DNA of 64,000 nucleotides from Nitrospirota bacterium (GTDB lineage Bacteria > Nitrospirota > Thermodesulfovibrionia > Thermodesulfovibrionales > Dissulfurispiraceae). Positions 1-8,632 of this stretch are shown one piece after another. Both the position numbers and the translations under genes were made by a program. Position 1 is the stretch's first letter. Each line of letters starts with the position of its first letter. A model generated the notes under the pieces. The model saw only the letters and a list, made by a program, of their open reading frames with translations, searched no databases and was not told where the DNA came from. The stretch covers positions 1-64,000 of the forward strand of contig WSNO01000022.1 of the NCBI GenBank assembly GCA_009773415.1, given 5' to 3'.

Positions 1-1
1 T

Positions 2-67
2 CTGGGATACCTGACACCCAATGAATTTGTCAGGCTTGAGGAAGAAAAACTGGTTGCGACCACTTAA
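2..67 (+). pseudogene. 3' end of an IS3-family transposase (OrfB)
   Basis: The reading frame entering from the left edge gives LGYLTPNEFVRLEEEK and stops at 65-67. This closely resembles the C-terminus of IS3-family OrfB transposases, where a GY.(T/S)P..F motif lies just before the end. Only the last 21 codons are in the window, so it is not possible to say whether the element upstream is intact. The following bases up to about position 100 (a G-rich stretch ending GGTAGGTCA) are the likely right end of the element. Confidence 0.6.
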
Positions 68-239
68 TTGAACGTGGCACTATGACTGGGGGTAGGTCAG
101 TTACAAATGACTGTAATTCTTTTTCAGTATATGCAGGTGTGCCAGCGCGCTTTGTGAAGAAAATCGAGTAAAAAGCCGATGAGAGCTGAAAGAAGCAGGC
201 ACCAAAGTTCAGCACAATACTTGATGCTGAGGTGGAGCA

Positions 240-354
240 ATGGAGAGAATCCCGCGAGGGCGGACCACGAAGGAATTTCGGCTGGAAGCAGTGAAATTAT
301 ATGTCGCCGGCTGCCTTTGAGAGAAAGCTCTATAAAGAACTGCTCGCTGCCTGA
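240..354 (+). pseudogene. internally deleted IS3-type transposase relic
   Basis: From ATG 240 the sequence encodes TTKEFRLEAVKL, typical of the start of IS3 OrfA proteins. It then runs almost directly, in another frame, into MSPAAFERKLYKELLAA and a stop (301-354), typical of the end of OrfB. About a kilobase of transposase must be missing. Together with the fragment at the left edge it shows that this boundary of the polysaccharide locus has seen transposon activity. Confidence 0.55.
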
Positions 355-389
355 ATGCTTTGGGGTCTGCTATTGACAGCAGGGGTCAG

Positions 390-2174
390 ATGCGCCATAC
401 AAAACTAAACCTAATTTTTGTATTGCCCGAAATGCCTCCAGATACTTTTCAGGAGGAGTTTTTCGTTGGCGCTTGGCATCCGAGCGCTGATCTGTCGGTC
501 ACCGTGCCGGACCATCTGAGTTCGAATATCGCTGTCTCGCAGGGCAGAAACTGGTTCATTATGAGCAGTCGGTCTCCTTTTCATTCCACGCCAAATGGCC
601 TTGTCCATAGACTGCCCTGTAAGTCTCAAAGCACTGATAACAGTCCCCGTGAGGTTGTCGCTTTTCGGGGCTACATTCTTGAGCCTGCCATTCACTCCTG
701 GTCAGCATCGACGGACATTATTAATTATTGGAGCAGCGCGCGAAGCCGGCATAACGGCGTATTTGCAACGGCAATTATTGGTGCACGGGGAGATCAAATC
801 GCATTTATTACCGATGCATTTGGTGTTGCATCACTATACTATCGCGAGTTTGAAGGTGGTTTGATCTTCTCGACAAATACCCGCTTTCTATCCATGGCAA
901 ATGATACGATTGATTACAGTTCTGCCAGAATACTGCTGCACACCCGATCTGTTTACGGAGATCGCAGTCTGGCAGCAGGAGTCCATCGTTTCCCGCCGGG
1001 TTCGGTATGCGAATGGGGGAACGGCAGGGTGACGAAAAAGAGATGGTTTAATCCTTCCGATTTGCCACAGGGAACTGAGCCAGTATCTTCCGACAGGCTT
1101 CGCGATGTTGAACTGTCTTTTCAGGCTGCCATTGATCGCTGTCTGCGTTTGCAGGCAGCCGGCTGCGTGCTGCCTCTCAGCAGTGGACATGACAGCCGCC
1201 GCATCCTCGCTGCGCTTTATGCCAGAGAGATTCCCTTTCATTCCTTGACTGTCCGCGTGCTCCATAAGGACTATCGCGATCTTGATGCTCATTGGGCGTC
1301 TGTCATGGCACGTGACATCGGATTTAAACATCAGGTGGTGGAATTGCCTGCTCCGGATGAGTTTGCGGTCTTGGATTATACGCGCCGGCTATTGGTTGAT
1401 TCACACAACACTGAACATACATGGTTTTTGAGCATGTATCCACATTACCCTGAACGACAGAGTCTGATCTTTGATGGGCTCGGAGGCGATATCTGGGGAA
1501 ATACAGGATTTGGCGACAAAGAGTTAATTGTTTGTGAAGAGTCGGTCAAGCTCCAGAAAATAGCGGAAACGGAAATTACAGATGTTTACGACAGGATAGT
1601 AAGCAGAAAAAAATGGCCGAGCAGTCAGTCTGTGCGTCAGGTGCTCGTGGATTATCTTGCCTGGCTGCCGGATGGCAGGAACAAAAGCTGTTTGGCTTTC
1701 ATGCTTATGCGTGCACGATCCGGCACGGGCATGTGCTTTCAGCGGCTGGTTCCCGCGGGGCATGTAACAGTATATCCTTATTGCGATCTCGATTATATCA
1801 GCACAACACTTGCAGTTGACCCTCAGGAAAAAATACCTCCGCACACCCTTCAGGCCCGTTGTCTGGAACTCTTCTGGCCGCAGTATTATGCTTTTCCCGG
1901 CAGCAGGAGAATTCCCGCCGACTCCCGGCCGGGCAGCGGGGCGTTTGATGAGAGCCTCAAGCATGCATGTTTCCACCAGCTTTGGGAGGAAGCGGGGCCT
2001 CATATGGCAGGAGCCTTGTATAGTTTGCTGACCGCCCGCGCATACGCAATTGCCTGCATGTCGCGTGTTCACAAGGGATTGCAGCGCAGGGCACGCTGGT
2101 GGTTGAATCCTTTGCTGATGATAGTGGCAAAGCAGGCTGCCGGGAAAATATGTTGGACTAAGGATCGGCTTTAG
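390..2174 (+). CDS. asparagine-synthetase-like amidotransferase/ligase domain protein
   Basis: A protein of about 594 residues related to asparagine synthase C-terminal (PP-loop ATP pyrophosphatase) enzymes. The ATP-binding loop reads LPLSSGHDSRR around residue 265, and a second family motif, FDGLGGDIWG, lies near residue 360. The N-terminal half resembles a class II glutamine amidotransferase fold but does not begin Met-Cys, so the catalytic Cys2 needed to release ammonia from glutamine is absent. It may use free ammonia or another amine. A TTG at 360 is in frame, but ATG 390 lies just outside the transposase relic and is preferred. It is first in a run with a carboxyethylornithine-synthase-like enzyme and a second PP-loop protein at the edge of a polysaccharide locus, suggesting amidation or amino-acid decoration of a glycan precursor. 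The substrate is unknown. Confidence 0.75.
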   Translation: MRHTKLNLIFVLPEMPPDTFQEEFFVGAWHPSADLSVTVPDHLSSNIAVSQGRNWFIMSSRSPFHSTPNGLVHRLPCKSQSTDNSPREVVAFRGYILEPAIHSWSASTDIINYWSSARSRHNGVFATAIIGARGDQIAFITDAFGVASLYYREFEGGLIFSTNTRFLSMANDTIDYSSARILLHTRSVYGDRSLAAGVHRFPPGSVCEWGNGRVTKKRWFNPSDLPQGTEPVSSDRLRDVELSFQAAIDRCLRLQAAGCVLPLSSGHDSRRILAALYAREIPFHSLTVRVLHKDYRDLDAHWASVMARDIGFKHQVVELPAPDEFAVLDYTRRLLVDSHNTEHTWFLSMYPHYPERQSLIFDGLGGDIWGNTGFGDKELIVCEESVKLQKIAETEITDVYDRIVSRKKWPSSQSVRQVLVDYLAWLPDGRNKSCLAFMLMRARSGTGMCFQRLVPAGHVTVYPYCDLDYISTTLAVDPQEKIPPHTLQARCLELFWPQYYAFPGSRRIPADSRPGSGAFDESLKHACFHQLWEEAGPHMAGALYSLLTARAYAIACMSRVHKGLQRRARWWLNPLLMIVAKQAAGKICWTKDRL

Positions 2175-2221
2175 GCCGCAGTATGGCGGCATCCTTGGGG
2201 GAATGTGCTATGCACGGAGCG

Positions 2222-2285
2222 ATCACGGTGCAGAGGAGGATGCAATGAAAACAATCACGGTACAGAGGAGGATGCAATGAAAACA
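2222..2285 (+). repeat. 32-bp tandem duplication covering RBS and start codon
   Basis: Two adjacent 32-bp copies (2222-2253 and 2254-2285) differ at one base. Each contains a good Shine-Dalgarno (GAGGAGG) and an ATGAAAACA start. The upstream start opens an 11-codon frame whose TGA overlaps the real start at 2277 as ATGA, so the duplication has created a tiny leader ORF in front of the dehydrogenase gene. Confidence 0.9.
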
Positions 2286-3236
2286 ATAGGTTTCGTTATT
2301 AGCGGAAAAGAGAATGAAAAAAGACGCGCACTGCTTCCTGAGCATGTTCGGCGAATCAAAAACAGAGAATTGCTTAGTTTTGAAGAGGGGTATGCAACGC
2401 ACTTGGGGATAGATGATTCGGAGTATGAAGCTCTTGGATGTGTCATCAGGCAAAAGCCGGAAGTTTATGATTGTGACGTTATCTGCAATCCGAAGGCACC
2501 TGAACCGGACGAGCGGGCCTTGTTCAGTACCGGACAGACCCTCTTCGGCTGGATTCATGCAGTGCAGGGGCGCATAATTACAGACTTCCTCATTGATCGC
2601 CAAATGACCGGGATAGCATGGGAAGACATGTATGAAAACGGACGCCACTGTTTTTGGCGCAATAATGAAATAGCAGGCGAGGCCGCGGTCATTCATGCTA
2701 TGCAGTGCCTTGGCAGGCATCCCCAGGGACTTGATGTTGCAATCATAGGACGAGGAAACTGCGCACGGGGGGCGTATAAAACCTTCTCGCAGCTTGGGGC
2801 GAACATAACCAATTATGACCGCTCTACCGAGAAATTGTTGCGGCAGGAAGTTGATAGGTTTGATGTTATCGTCAACGCGGTATTATGGGATGTTTTGCGG
2901 AAGGATCACATTCTTTATATAGAAGATCTGAAGCGAATGAGGCAAGGAAGCTTGATCATAGATATTAGTTGTGATGAGCACATGGGGATAGAGTCAAGTG
3001 TGGCAACGACCATTGGCGATCCCGTTTACATGCGAGACGGCATAATGCACTATGCAGTAGATCATACGCCTGCAATTTTTTACCGCACAGCAACAGAAGA
3101 GATAAGCAAGGTGGTTGCAGACTACATAGACGAGATTGCAGAGAATCGTCATGGAGCCTGCCTGAAAAAAGCAACTGTTGTGGAGCGCGGAAAAATTCTC
3201 GATGAGCGGGTGCTCAAGTTTCAGAACAGGAGATAA
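2277..3236 (+). CDS. N5-(carboxyethyl)ornithine synthase-like dehydrogenase
   Basis: A 319-residue member of the alanine dehydrogenase/NAD(P) transhydrogenase superfamily, most like N5-(carboxyethyl)ornithine synthase, which reductively condenses pyruvate with the side-chain amine of ornithine or lysine. The start MKTIGFVISGKENEKRRALL and the length match that family. A nucleotide-binding loop, IIGRGNCARGAY, lies near residue 157, and a conserved-looking GWIHA segment near residue 95. ATG 2277 is chosen because a strong Shine-Dalgarno sits in front of it and the family N-terminus begins there; an upstream in-frame start adds only junk-like sequence. Its place between an asparagine-synthetase-like enzyme and a PP-loop ATPase suggests it makes an opine-like amino acid used to decorate a sugar. 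Carboxyethyl-lysine substituents are known on some bacterial polysaccharides. Confidence 0.75.
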   Translation: MKTIGFVISGKENEKRRALLPEHVRRIKNRELLSFEEGYATHLGIDDSEYEALGCVIRQKPEVYDCDVICNPKAPEPDERALFSTGQTLFGWIHAVQGRIITDFLIDRQMTGIAWEDMYENGRHCFWRNNEIAGEAAVIHAMQCLGRHPQGLDVAIIGRGNCARGAYKTFSQLGANITNYDRSTEKLLRQEVDRFDVIVNAVLWDVLRKDHILYIEDLKRMRQGSLIIDISCDEHMGIESSVATTIGDPVYMRDGIMHYAVDHTPAIFYRTATEEISKVVADYIDEIAENRHGACLKKATVVERGKILDERVLKFQNRR

Positions 3237-3292
3237 AGCCATTGCAGAGTTTTGTAAGCGACAGAGCGGATTTCAGTAAGCAGTAACTGTCA

Positions 3293-4477
3293 ATGGAACT
3301 CTTAAGAACCGACCTGCGAGAGGGCGACGAGGGATCACAGCGGCTGGTTGGAACAGTCCGCTATGATGACGGCAGTGAAGAGGAGTACTGGTTCGAGTCC
3401 TCGCACGATTATCCGCTCACACGATCGGGCAGTCCCTGGCTCGCCGCGCTTCTTCCGCTTGCGGCGACGATAAATGAGTCAATTCGCATAAGCCTGCCTG
3501 TAGATTCAGTTTTTCTCGCGAATGCAAAGGCACTAGTGCGCTTATGGAAAAGCTGGTACCCGTGGACCCATATTGACAGCATAGATGCGGAGTCGGAAAG
3601 CATGAGCGGCAAGCATGGGAAGCCGACAGCCAGCTTCTTTTCCGGCGGAGTTGATTCCTTTTTTACTGTATTGAAGCATCCTGAAGCCACACATTGGCTT
3701 GTTTGGCTCGGGTTTGATATGCCAATCACGCACCGGCCTGCTTATCATCGACACTGTGCCCGGTTGCTGCATATCGCTTCTGAACTGGATAAGACTCTTA
3801 TCACAGGGGCAACCAACCTTCGTCAGACACGCTGGAGACAAGCACCGTGGGAATTGCTTTCCTTCGGCCCCCTTCTCGGGACGGCAGCACTTTTTTATGA
3901 AGAGCATTTCTCTCATGTCCTAATTCCGTCATCATTTTCGATTCAGCATTTGCACCCGTGGGGTTCTCATCCTCTGTCTGACGTATTGTTTTCTTCGAGC
4001 GTAATGGAAGTAGTTCACGATGGGGTAGAATTTACGCGCCTGGAGAAGACGGCATATCTCTGTCAGACTGACGTCGCGCTTCCTTATCTGCACGTTTGTT
4101 ATCGAGGCCAGGGCTATTCCGGGCAGGACGACACAAACTGCTGCGCGTGTCAAAAGTGCTACCGGACCATGACCGCACTTGAATTATACGGCAAGCTTGA
4201 AAAAGCACGTTTATTTGATGCCCGGCAATTCACGAGGGATCGTCTCGCATCCGTATTTGCCAGTGAAACCGAGATCCCCTTTTTGAAAGAATTACAGACT
4301 TTGGCATGCGAGAAAGGGCGGCAAGACCTTGCATGCGCTATTGAAGAAAGTCTTGCAAGATCCAGAAGATCGCGATGCCTGATAAAAATTGCAGACAAAC
4401 TTGGGGGATTGCGATTCTTTTGGCGGTTTGGAGAAAAAATGAAAAAACACGCACTTGCCGGGATGATTTGGCGGTGA
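3293..4477 (+). CDS. PP-loop ATP pyrophosphatase-like protein with Cys motif
   Basis: A 394-residue protein with an N-type ATP-pyrophosphatase loop, FFSGGVDSFF, near residue 118, and a late cysteine cluster, NCCACQKCYRT, near residue 285, that could bind zinc. Overall it recalls QueC/ExsB-like and other PP-loop enzymes that adenylate a carboxyl or carbonyl group before attack by an amine or sulfur. About 110 N-terminal residues precede the loop and have no recognisable fold. It follows the carboxyethylornithine-synthase-like gene by 56 bp and probably shares its transcript. I infer amide bond formation or activation of an amino-acid-type substituent; the true substrate cannot be read from the sequence. 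Confidence 0.65.
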   Translation: MELLRTDLREGDEGSQRLVGTVRYDDGSEEEYWFESSHDYPLTRSGSPWLAALLPLAATINESIRISLPVDSVFLANAKALVRLWKSWYPWTHIDSIDAESESMSGKHGKPTASFFSGGVDSFFTVLKHPEATHWLVWLGFDMPITHRPAYHRHCARLLHIASELDKTLITGATNLRQTRWRQAPWELLSFGPLLGTAALFYEEHFSHVLIPSSFSIQHLHPWGSHPLSDVLFSSSVMEVVHDGVEFTRLEKTAYLCQTDVALPYLHVCYRGQGYSGQDDTNCCACQKCYRTMTALELYGKLEKARLFDARQFTRDRLASVFASETEIPFLKELQTLACEKGRQDLACAIEESLARSRRSRCLIKIADKLGGLRFFWRFGEKMKKHALAGMIWR

Positions 4478-4673
4478 AGGTAAAAATGATGAGGTTATTT
4501 TGAATATCTCAAGAACAGTAACAACAGAGTCAACTTCTGCGTTGAAATATTCATTTGCAAAGGATGAAAGGCGTGTACTTGCAGGAAATGACAGTCAAAA
4601 GAAAAGACTCAGTGTCGCTGCGATGATGTTGCCGAACTGAACAAATGCATGTGAAACAAGGATCTCCCTCAGG

Positions 4674-6218
4674 TTGAGCACTATCAATTCCATCAGAAAA
4701 AGCGTTGTATTCAATGTCGGCGGTTATGTCGTTTCGCTCCTTGTCGCTTTTTTGATAACACCGATAACAATCCATACGCTCGGCGACACCCGATATGGTG
4801 CGTGGGCACTCGTGGCTGAGTTAATAGGCTACTATGGATTGCTGGATCTCGGCATTCGCGGAGCGGTCACATACTATGTGGCACGGCATTCGGCTCTCAA
4901 TCAGCAGGAAGATATTAAGGAAATGCTCTCTTCGGCTTTTTGGTTCCTCTCTGCGTGTGGTTTTATTGCCCTGCTCATTGGAGTTGGCTTTACTGCAGGA
5001 TTTCCGTACTTATTTAAAACAGAGGCTTTGGATCTTGCTGAAGTGCAGCAATCGCTTTTGATTATGACGACTCTGATTGCTTTCAGTCTGCCGATGAATG
5101 CATTTAGTGGCGCACTCGTCGGGAAACAGCGCTTTGATGTCGTTTCTGGGGTGGAGATAGTGAATCGGATAATTACCGGACTATTTACCTACATCGCACT
5201 GAAGGCAGGCGGCGGACTTGTCGCCCTTGCCCTTGTACAAGCCGCTGGGCGGGCTATTAGCTGGGGAATGACTCTTGCGGCGTGCAGGATGATTCTCGGA
5301 GGAGTATTTACACGGTTACTATGGCTGAAAAAACAGAGAGTTCGGTCATTGGTGACGTACGGATTTCAAAACGCACTGGGAAATGTGGCACTGATGGTCA
5401 TTTACCGGCTGGATATTGTTGTAGTAGCGATGTTCGCAGGAATCGACCGGGTGGTTTTCTATTCAATTGCGAGCACACTTGTTTTATACGCATCAAGTCT
5501 TTGCTCCAGTATTTCTTTTGTATTCACTCCCCGATTCACACAGCTTGATTCACAACGCGAAGACGATACATTGCAGAAATTATATTTATTCGGCACTCGA
5601 GCAACAGGGATGGTTGTTACGGGAATGGTTGCGGGGATTCTGGTCTTTGGAAAAGATTTTATTAAGCTCTGGCTGGGAGCGTCTTATGTGAGTGGCCCTT
5701 TGACTGATCGTAGCGATGTAATATTGACTGTTCTTATTTTGGCAAGCGTGCCGCGCATGCTGCAGGGGATATCCCGACAGCGTTTATATGGCACAGGTCA
5801 TGTGCGGTTTCTGATGTGGTTGAATATATTTGAAGCTATCGCAAATCTCGGGTTGAGTATTTTGCTTGTCCGCCATTACGGACCATTGGGAGTGGCGTTC
5901 GGGACATTGCTCCCCCTGCTTGTATCGCAAATAGTGATTCTCCCCGTTTACAGCAGTCGTGTTTTTAAACTCCCGTTGTGGCAACTTTTCTCCAAAGGGT
6001 TTTCCAAGCCGCTTATTGTGGGTGTGCTGATGGTCGCTATAAACCTGGCATGCATTTATATTGCACCTCCTGCTTCGTGGTTGATTTTTTTCTGCGATGT
6101 GTTCGTTGCGGTTATACTGGGGGGCATTGTGTGTATCGGAATCGGATTGAGCCGCGAGGAGCGCCAGGAGTACCTGACGCGCTTTCTTAAACGTCCGCAG
6201 GCTCATGCGCATTCATAA
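4674..6218 (+). CDS. Wzx-type polysaccharide flippase
   Basis: A 514-residue, very hydrophobic protein with about 12-14 predicted membrane segments, of the MATE/MVF superfamily of lipid-linked oligosaccharide flippases. The N-terminus (SVVFNVGGYVVSLLVAFLIT, then HTLGDTRYGAW) is typical. It would move undecaprenyl-linked repeat units to the outer face of the inner membrane. The start is a TTG with an AAGGA about 11 bases upstream; there is no ATG nearby that would keep the first helix intact. The 196 bp before it hold no convincing gene. Glycosyltransferases and a ligase/polymerase-like protein follow, so the locus has the parts of a Wzx/Wzy-dependent pathway. Confidence 0.85.
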   Translation: MSTINSIRKSVVFNVGGYVVSLLVAFLITPITIHTLGDTRYGAWALVAELIGYYGLLDLGIRGAVTYYVARHSALNQQEDIKEMLSSAFWFLSACGFIALLIGVGFTAGFPYLFKTEALDLAEVQQSLLIMTTLIAFSLPMNAFSGALVGKQRFDVVSGVEIVNRIITGLFTYIALKAGGGLVALALVQAAGRAISWGMTLAACRMILGGVFTRLLWLKKQRVRSLVTYGFQNALGNVALMVIYRLDIVVVAMFAGIDRVVFYSIASTLVLYASSLCSSISFVFTPRFTQLDSQREDDTLQKLYLFGTRATGMVVTGMVAGILVFGKDFIKLWLGASYVSGPLTDRSDVILTVLILASVPRMLQGISRQRLYGTGHVRFLMWLNIFEAIANLGLSILLVRHYGPLGVAFGTLLPLLVSQIVILPVYSSRVFKLPLWQLFSKGFSKPLIVGVLMVAINLACIYIAPPASWLIFFCDVFVAVILGGIVCIGIGLSREERQEYLTRFLKRPQAHAHS

Positions 6219-6396
6219 AGCGCGGGCAATAGCTGCCCATGCTTCATCGGCGGCGCAACGAATGCAGCATGTGCACTTCCTGATCGTATTTCAAAGTCTT
6301 GCCAGAGTTCGGACATTTGGCGCAGAAAAGTCTGCGATTCGGATATGCGGAAACAATGAAGCAGTGATTGCTGGCGAAGACAGCAATGCATAAAGA

Positions 6397-7743
6397 ATGA
6401 TCAATGCCATAAAAAAAATGCTCGTTATTTCTTATCATTATCCGCCGGATACGTCTGTAGGCAGGCTGCGCGCACTGCATTTTGCCGCGCAGATGAAGAG
6501 ACTGGGAATCCAACCGTTTGTTGTGACCGTAAAAGCAGGATATTACGCTAATGCTTTGAATGCTCATGAAGCAGATTCTCATCAAGAAGTATTTCGCACC
6601 TTTATGTTCGGCAGTCCCCTGAATGTATATAAGAGAATAAAGACGCTTTTGAGGAAGAACTCGTATGCTGAAAGAAGTGCAAATAGCTCAGCTTGTGATG
6701 ACAGAATCGGGAGAAAAGGGATCAAGCAGACGATTCTCTCGCTCTTCTTTTTGCCGGATGAGAAGATCGGCTGGTTACTGCCAGCCGTTGTGAAAGGACT
6801 TCATCTGATAAGACGACATGGAATAGACGCCATTATAACAACCAGCCCGCCGCATTCGACACACCTTATCGGACTTATTTTAAAGAAGATAGCCGGCGTC
6901 AGATGGATTGCTGACTTTCGCGACCCCTGGCTTATCGGTGACAGATTAGACTCGTATGGACCGTGCAGTTCAGAGTATTCAGAAGCAATTCAGCGGAAGA
7001 TGGGAACGTCTGTCCTTCACGGCTGCGATGTCCTGGTTGCCAATAATCCAAGACTATGCGCAGAGTTTCTGAACCATTTTGCATTTCTCGATAGCCGCAA
7101 GTGCATGACTCTGTTATCCGGTTTCAATGAGAGCGTCATCAGTCAGTATGAACGGGTGGCTCCGGAGGAGAGATTCACGGTTGCCTACGCGGGCAATTTT
7201 TTCTTTAAAAGAAATCCGATTCCATTGTTTCAAGCAATCAGCGGCCTGAAATCGGACGGAACTTTTCATGGAAAAAATGCTCAGTTTAGATTTATTGGTG
7301 ATTGCGGGTCTTATAACAATGTGAATCTGGCTGAGGAAGCAAAAAAGCTTGGCATTGCTGATTTAGTTGAGTTCTGCGGGCGATTGTCTCAAAAGGAAAC
7401 TTTGACACTCCTTGCAAGATCGCACGTCTGTGTGATTTTAGCGCCCGACCAGCCGTTGCAGATTCCTACAAAAACCTATGAGCTTATCGGATTGAAACGC
7501 AGGATATTGGCACTCACCGGAGCGGGGGCGACCGCTGATTTGTTGAAGAACTATCAATATGCCGTTTCCGCTCCGCATGACGATGTTGATGCTATCAAGA
7601 ACGCTCTGCGCGAACTCTATCAAAACAGCATGGCAGGGACAGAGAGCATTACTGACGATGATGTGCGGCGATATTCAGTGGAGTATCTGTATGAGAACTT
7701 CTTTGCCGAATTGTTTGAGAAGGGGGAAGGCGATGTCAGATAG
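6397..7743 (+). CDS. GT4-family glycosyltransferase
   Basis: A 448-residue GT-B-fold glycosyltransferase. It opens with MLVISYHYPPDTSVGRLR, a signature of GT4 enzymes with the YYPP(D/E) element, followed later by a segment DFRDPWLIGD and a C-terminal sugar-nucleotide domain with VAYAGNFF and LEQ-type nucleotide contacts that I cannot assign exactly. It is cytoplasmic or peripheral at the inner membrane and would add one sugar to the lipid-linked repeat. The first of three closely spaced Met codons is used here; ATG 6418 is also possible. Its end overlaps the next gene by 11 bases. Donor and acceptor are unknown. Confidence 0.8.
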   Translation: MINAIKKMLVISYHYPPDTSVGRLRALHFAAQMKRLGIQPFVVTVKAGYYANALNAHEADSHQEVFRTFMFGSPLNVYKRIKTLLRKNSYAERSANSSACDDRIGRKGIKQTILSLFFLPDEKIGWLLPAVVKGLHLIRRHGIDAIITTSPPHSTHLIGLILKKIAGVRWIADFRDPWLIGDRLDSYGPCSSEYSEAIQRKMGTSVLHGCDVLVANNPRLCAEFLNHFAFLDSRKCMTLLSGFNESVISQYERVAPEERFTVAYAGNFFFKRNPIPLFQAISGLKSDGTFHGKNAQFRFIGDCGSYNNVNLAEEAKKLGIADLVEFCGRLSQKETLTLLARSHVCVILAPDQPLQIPTKTYELIGLKRRILALTGAGATADLLKNYQYAVSAPHDDVDAIKNALRELYQNSMAGTESITDDDVRRYSVEYLYENFFAELFEKGEGDVR

Positions 7744-8632
7744 CGCGCTTGTTAGCATCATCGTTCCCATATATAACGCATCGCGATTTATTGACAACGT
7801 TATGGGATCCATTGCACAGCAAGACTATGAAAACTACGAAGTAATATTTATTGATGACGGCTCTACGGATGATTCTGTTCGAAAAATCGAGGCTTATAAC
7901 TCTTCCAAAGTAAAAATATTTTCTAAGGAAAACGAAGGTCCTGCGAAGGCGCGCAATTTCGGCATTTTGCAGGCAGGCGGCAAGTTTATTGCGTTTCATG
8001 ATGCCGATGACGCTTGGCATACATCAAAGCTGTCTAAGCAGGTGGCACTTTTTGTAACGCGCCCGTCATTGGGGCTCGTTTTTTCCAATGCCCATTATGT
8101 CGTTATGGACTCCGGAAAGATATCGGGAGAGTCTGTCCCTTCGGGGCTGGACGTGAAGAATATCACCAAAGAATTGATGACGCGCGGGTGCTTCATTTTA
8201 ACGTCATCGGTGATTATCAGAAGGGACCCCTTGCTTTCCGTTGGCATGTTCGACAGCTCATTGACCTTTGCCGAAGACTGGGATCTCTTTTTCCGGATAT
8301 CGCAGCGATATGAAGTTGATTACGTCCGCGAGGTTCTGCTCGAACAGCGCGCGCACCGGGGAAGTATCACCAGCGATGAGAGCAAACGGCAGACGAGGAT
8401 TCTGGACGAGCGGCGGGTCGTTGAAAAAATGTACGCGCATGCGACGCTTTATGGACTGACGGACAAAGACAAGAAAAACATGCTTCAAAAGCTTTTGCTG
8501 TTCAATGCCGACAGATGCCTTTTCGACGGCAACCGTGCATTGGCGAGAAAGTATCTGAACGATGCTTTCCTTTTAAATCCCCTGAATGGAGCGTTCTATA
8601 AACTTTATGCGCACGTTATCCTATCTCGCTGA
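7733..8632 (+). CDS. GT2-family glycosyltransferase
   Basis: A 299-residue GT-A-fold family 2 glycosyltransferase. The N-terminal nucleotide-binding strand (VSIIVPIYNAS), the IDDGSTDDS motif and the metal-binding DADD segment near residue 87 are all present, followed by an acceptor-side ED motif in FAEDWDLF. ATG 7733 is preferred over a more upstream in-frame Met because it follows a strong GGGGGAAGG ribosome site and matches family N-termini. It overlaps both neighbours, implying translational coupling in one operon. Confidence 0.88.
   Translation: MSDSALVSIIVPIYNASRFIDNVMGSIAQQDYENYEVIFIDDGSTDDSVRKIEAYNSSKVKIFSKENEGPAKARNFGILQAGGKFIAFHDADDAWHTSKLSKQVALFVTRPSLGLVFSNAHYVVMDSGKISGESVPSGLDVKNITKELMTRGCFILTSSVIIRRDPLLSVGMFDSSLTFAEDWDLFFRISQRYEVDYVREVLLEQRAHRGSITSDESKRQTRILDERRVVEKMYAHATLYGLTDKDKKNMLQKLLLFNADRCLFDGNRALARKYLNDAFLLNPLNGAFYKLYAHVILSR

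Noticed and set aside
3391-3405. tRNA T-arm-like GGTTCGAGTCC
   Set aside because: It is inside a protein-coding gene and no acceptor or anticodon arm surrounds it. No tRNA or rRNA gene was seen anywhere in the window.
4500-4640. 46-codon frame from a TTG before the flippase gene
   Set aside because: No convincing ribosome site and no similarity that I recognise.
6205-6393. 62-codon frame between flippase and glycosyltransferase
   Set aside because: No ribosome site, overlap with the flippase end and no protein-like pattern. I regard the gap as non-coding.
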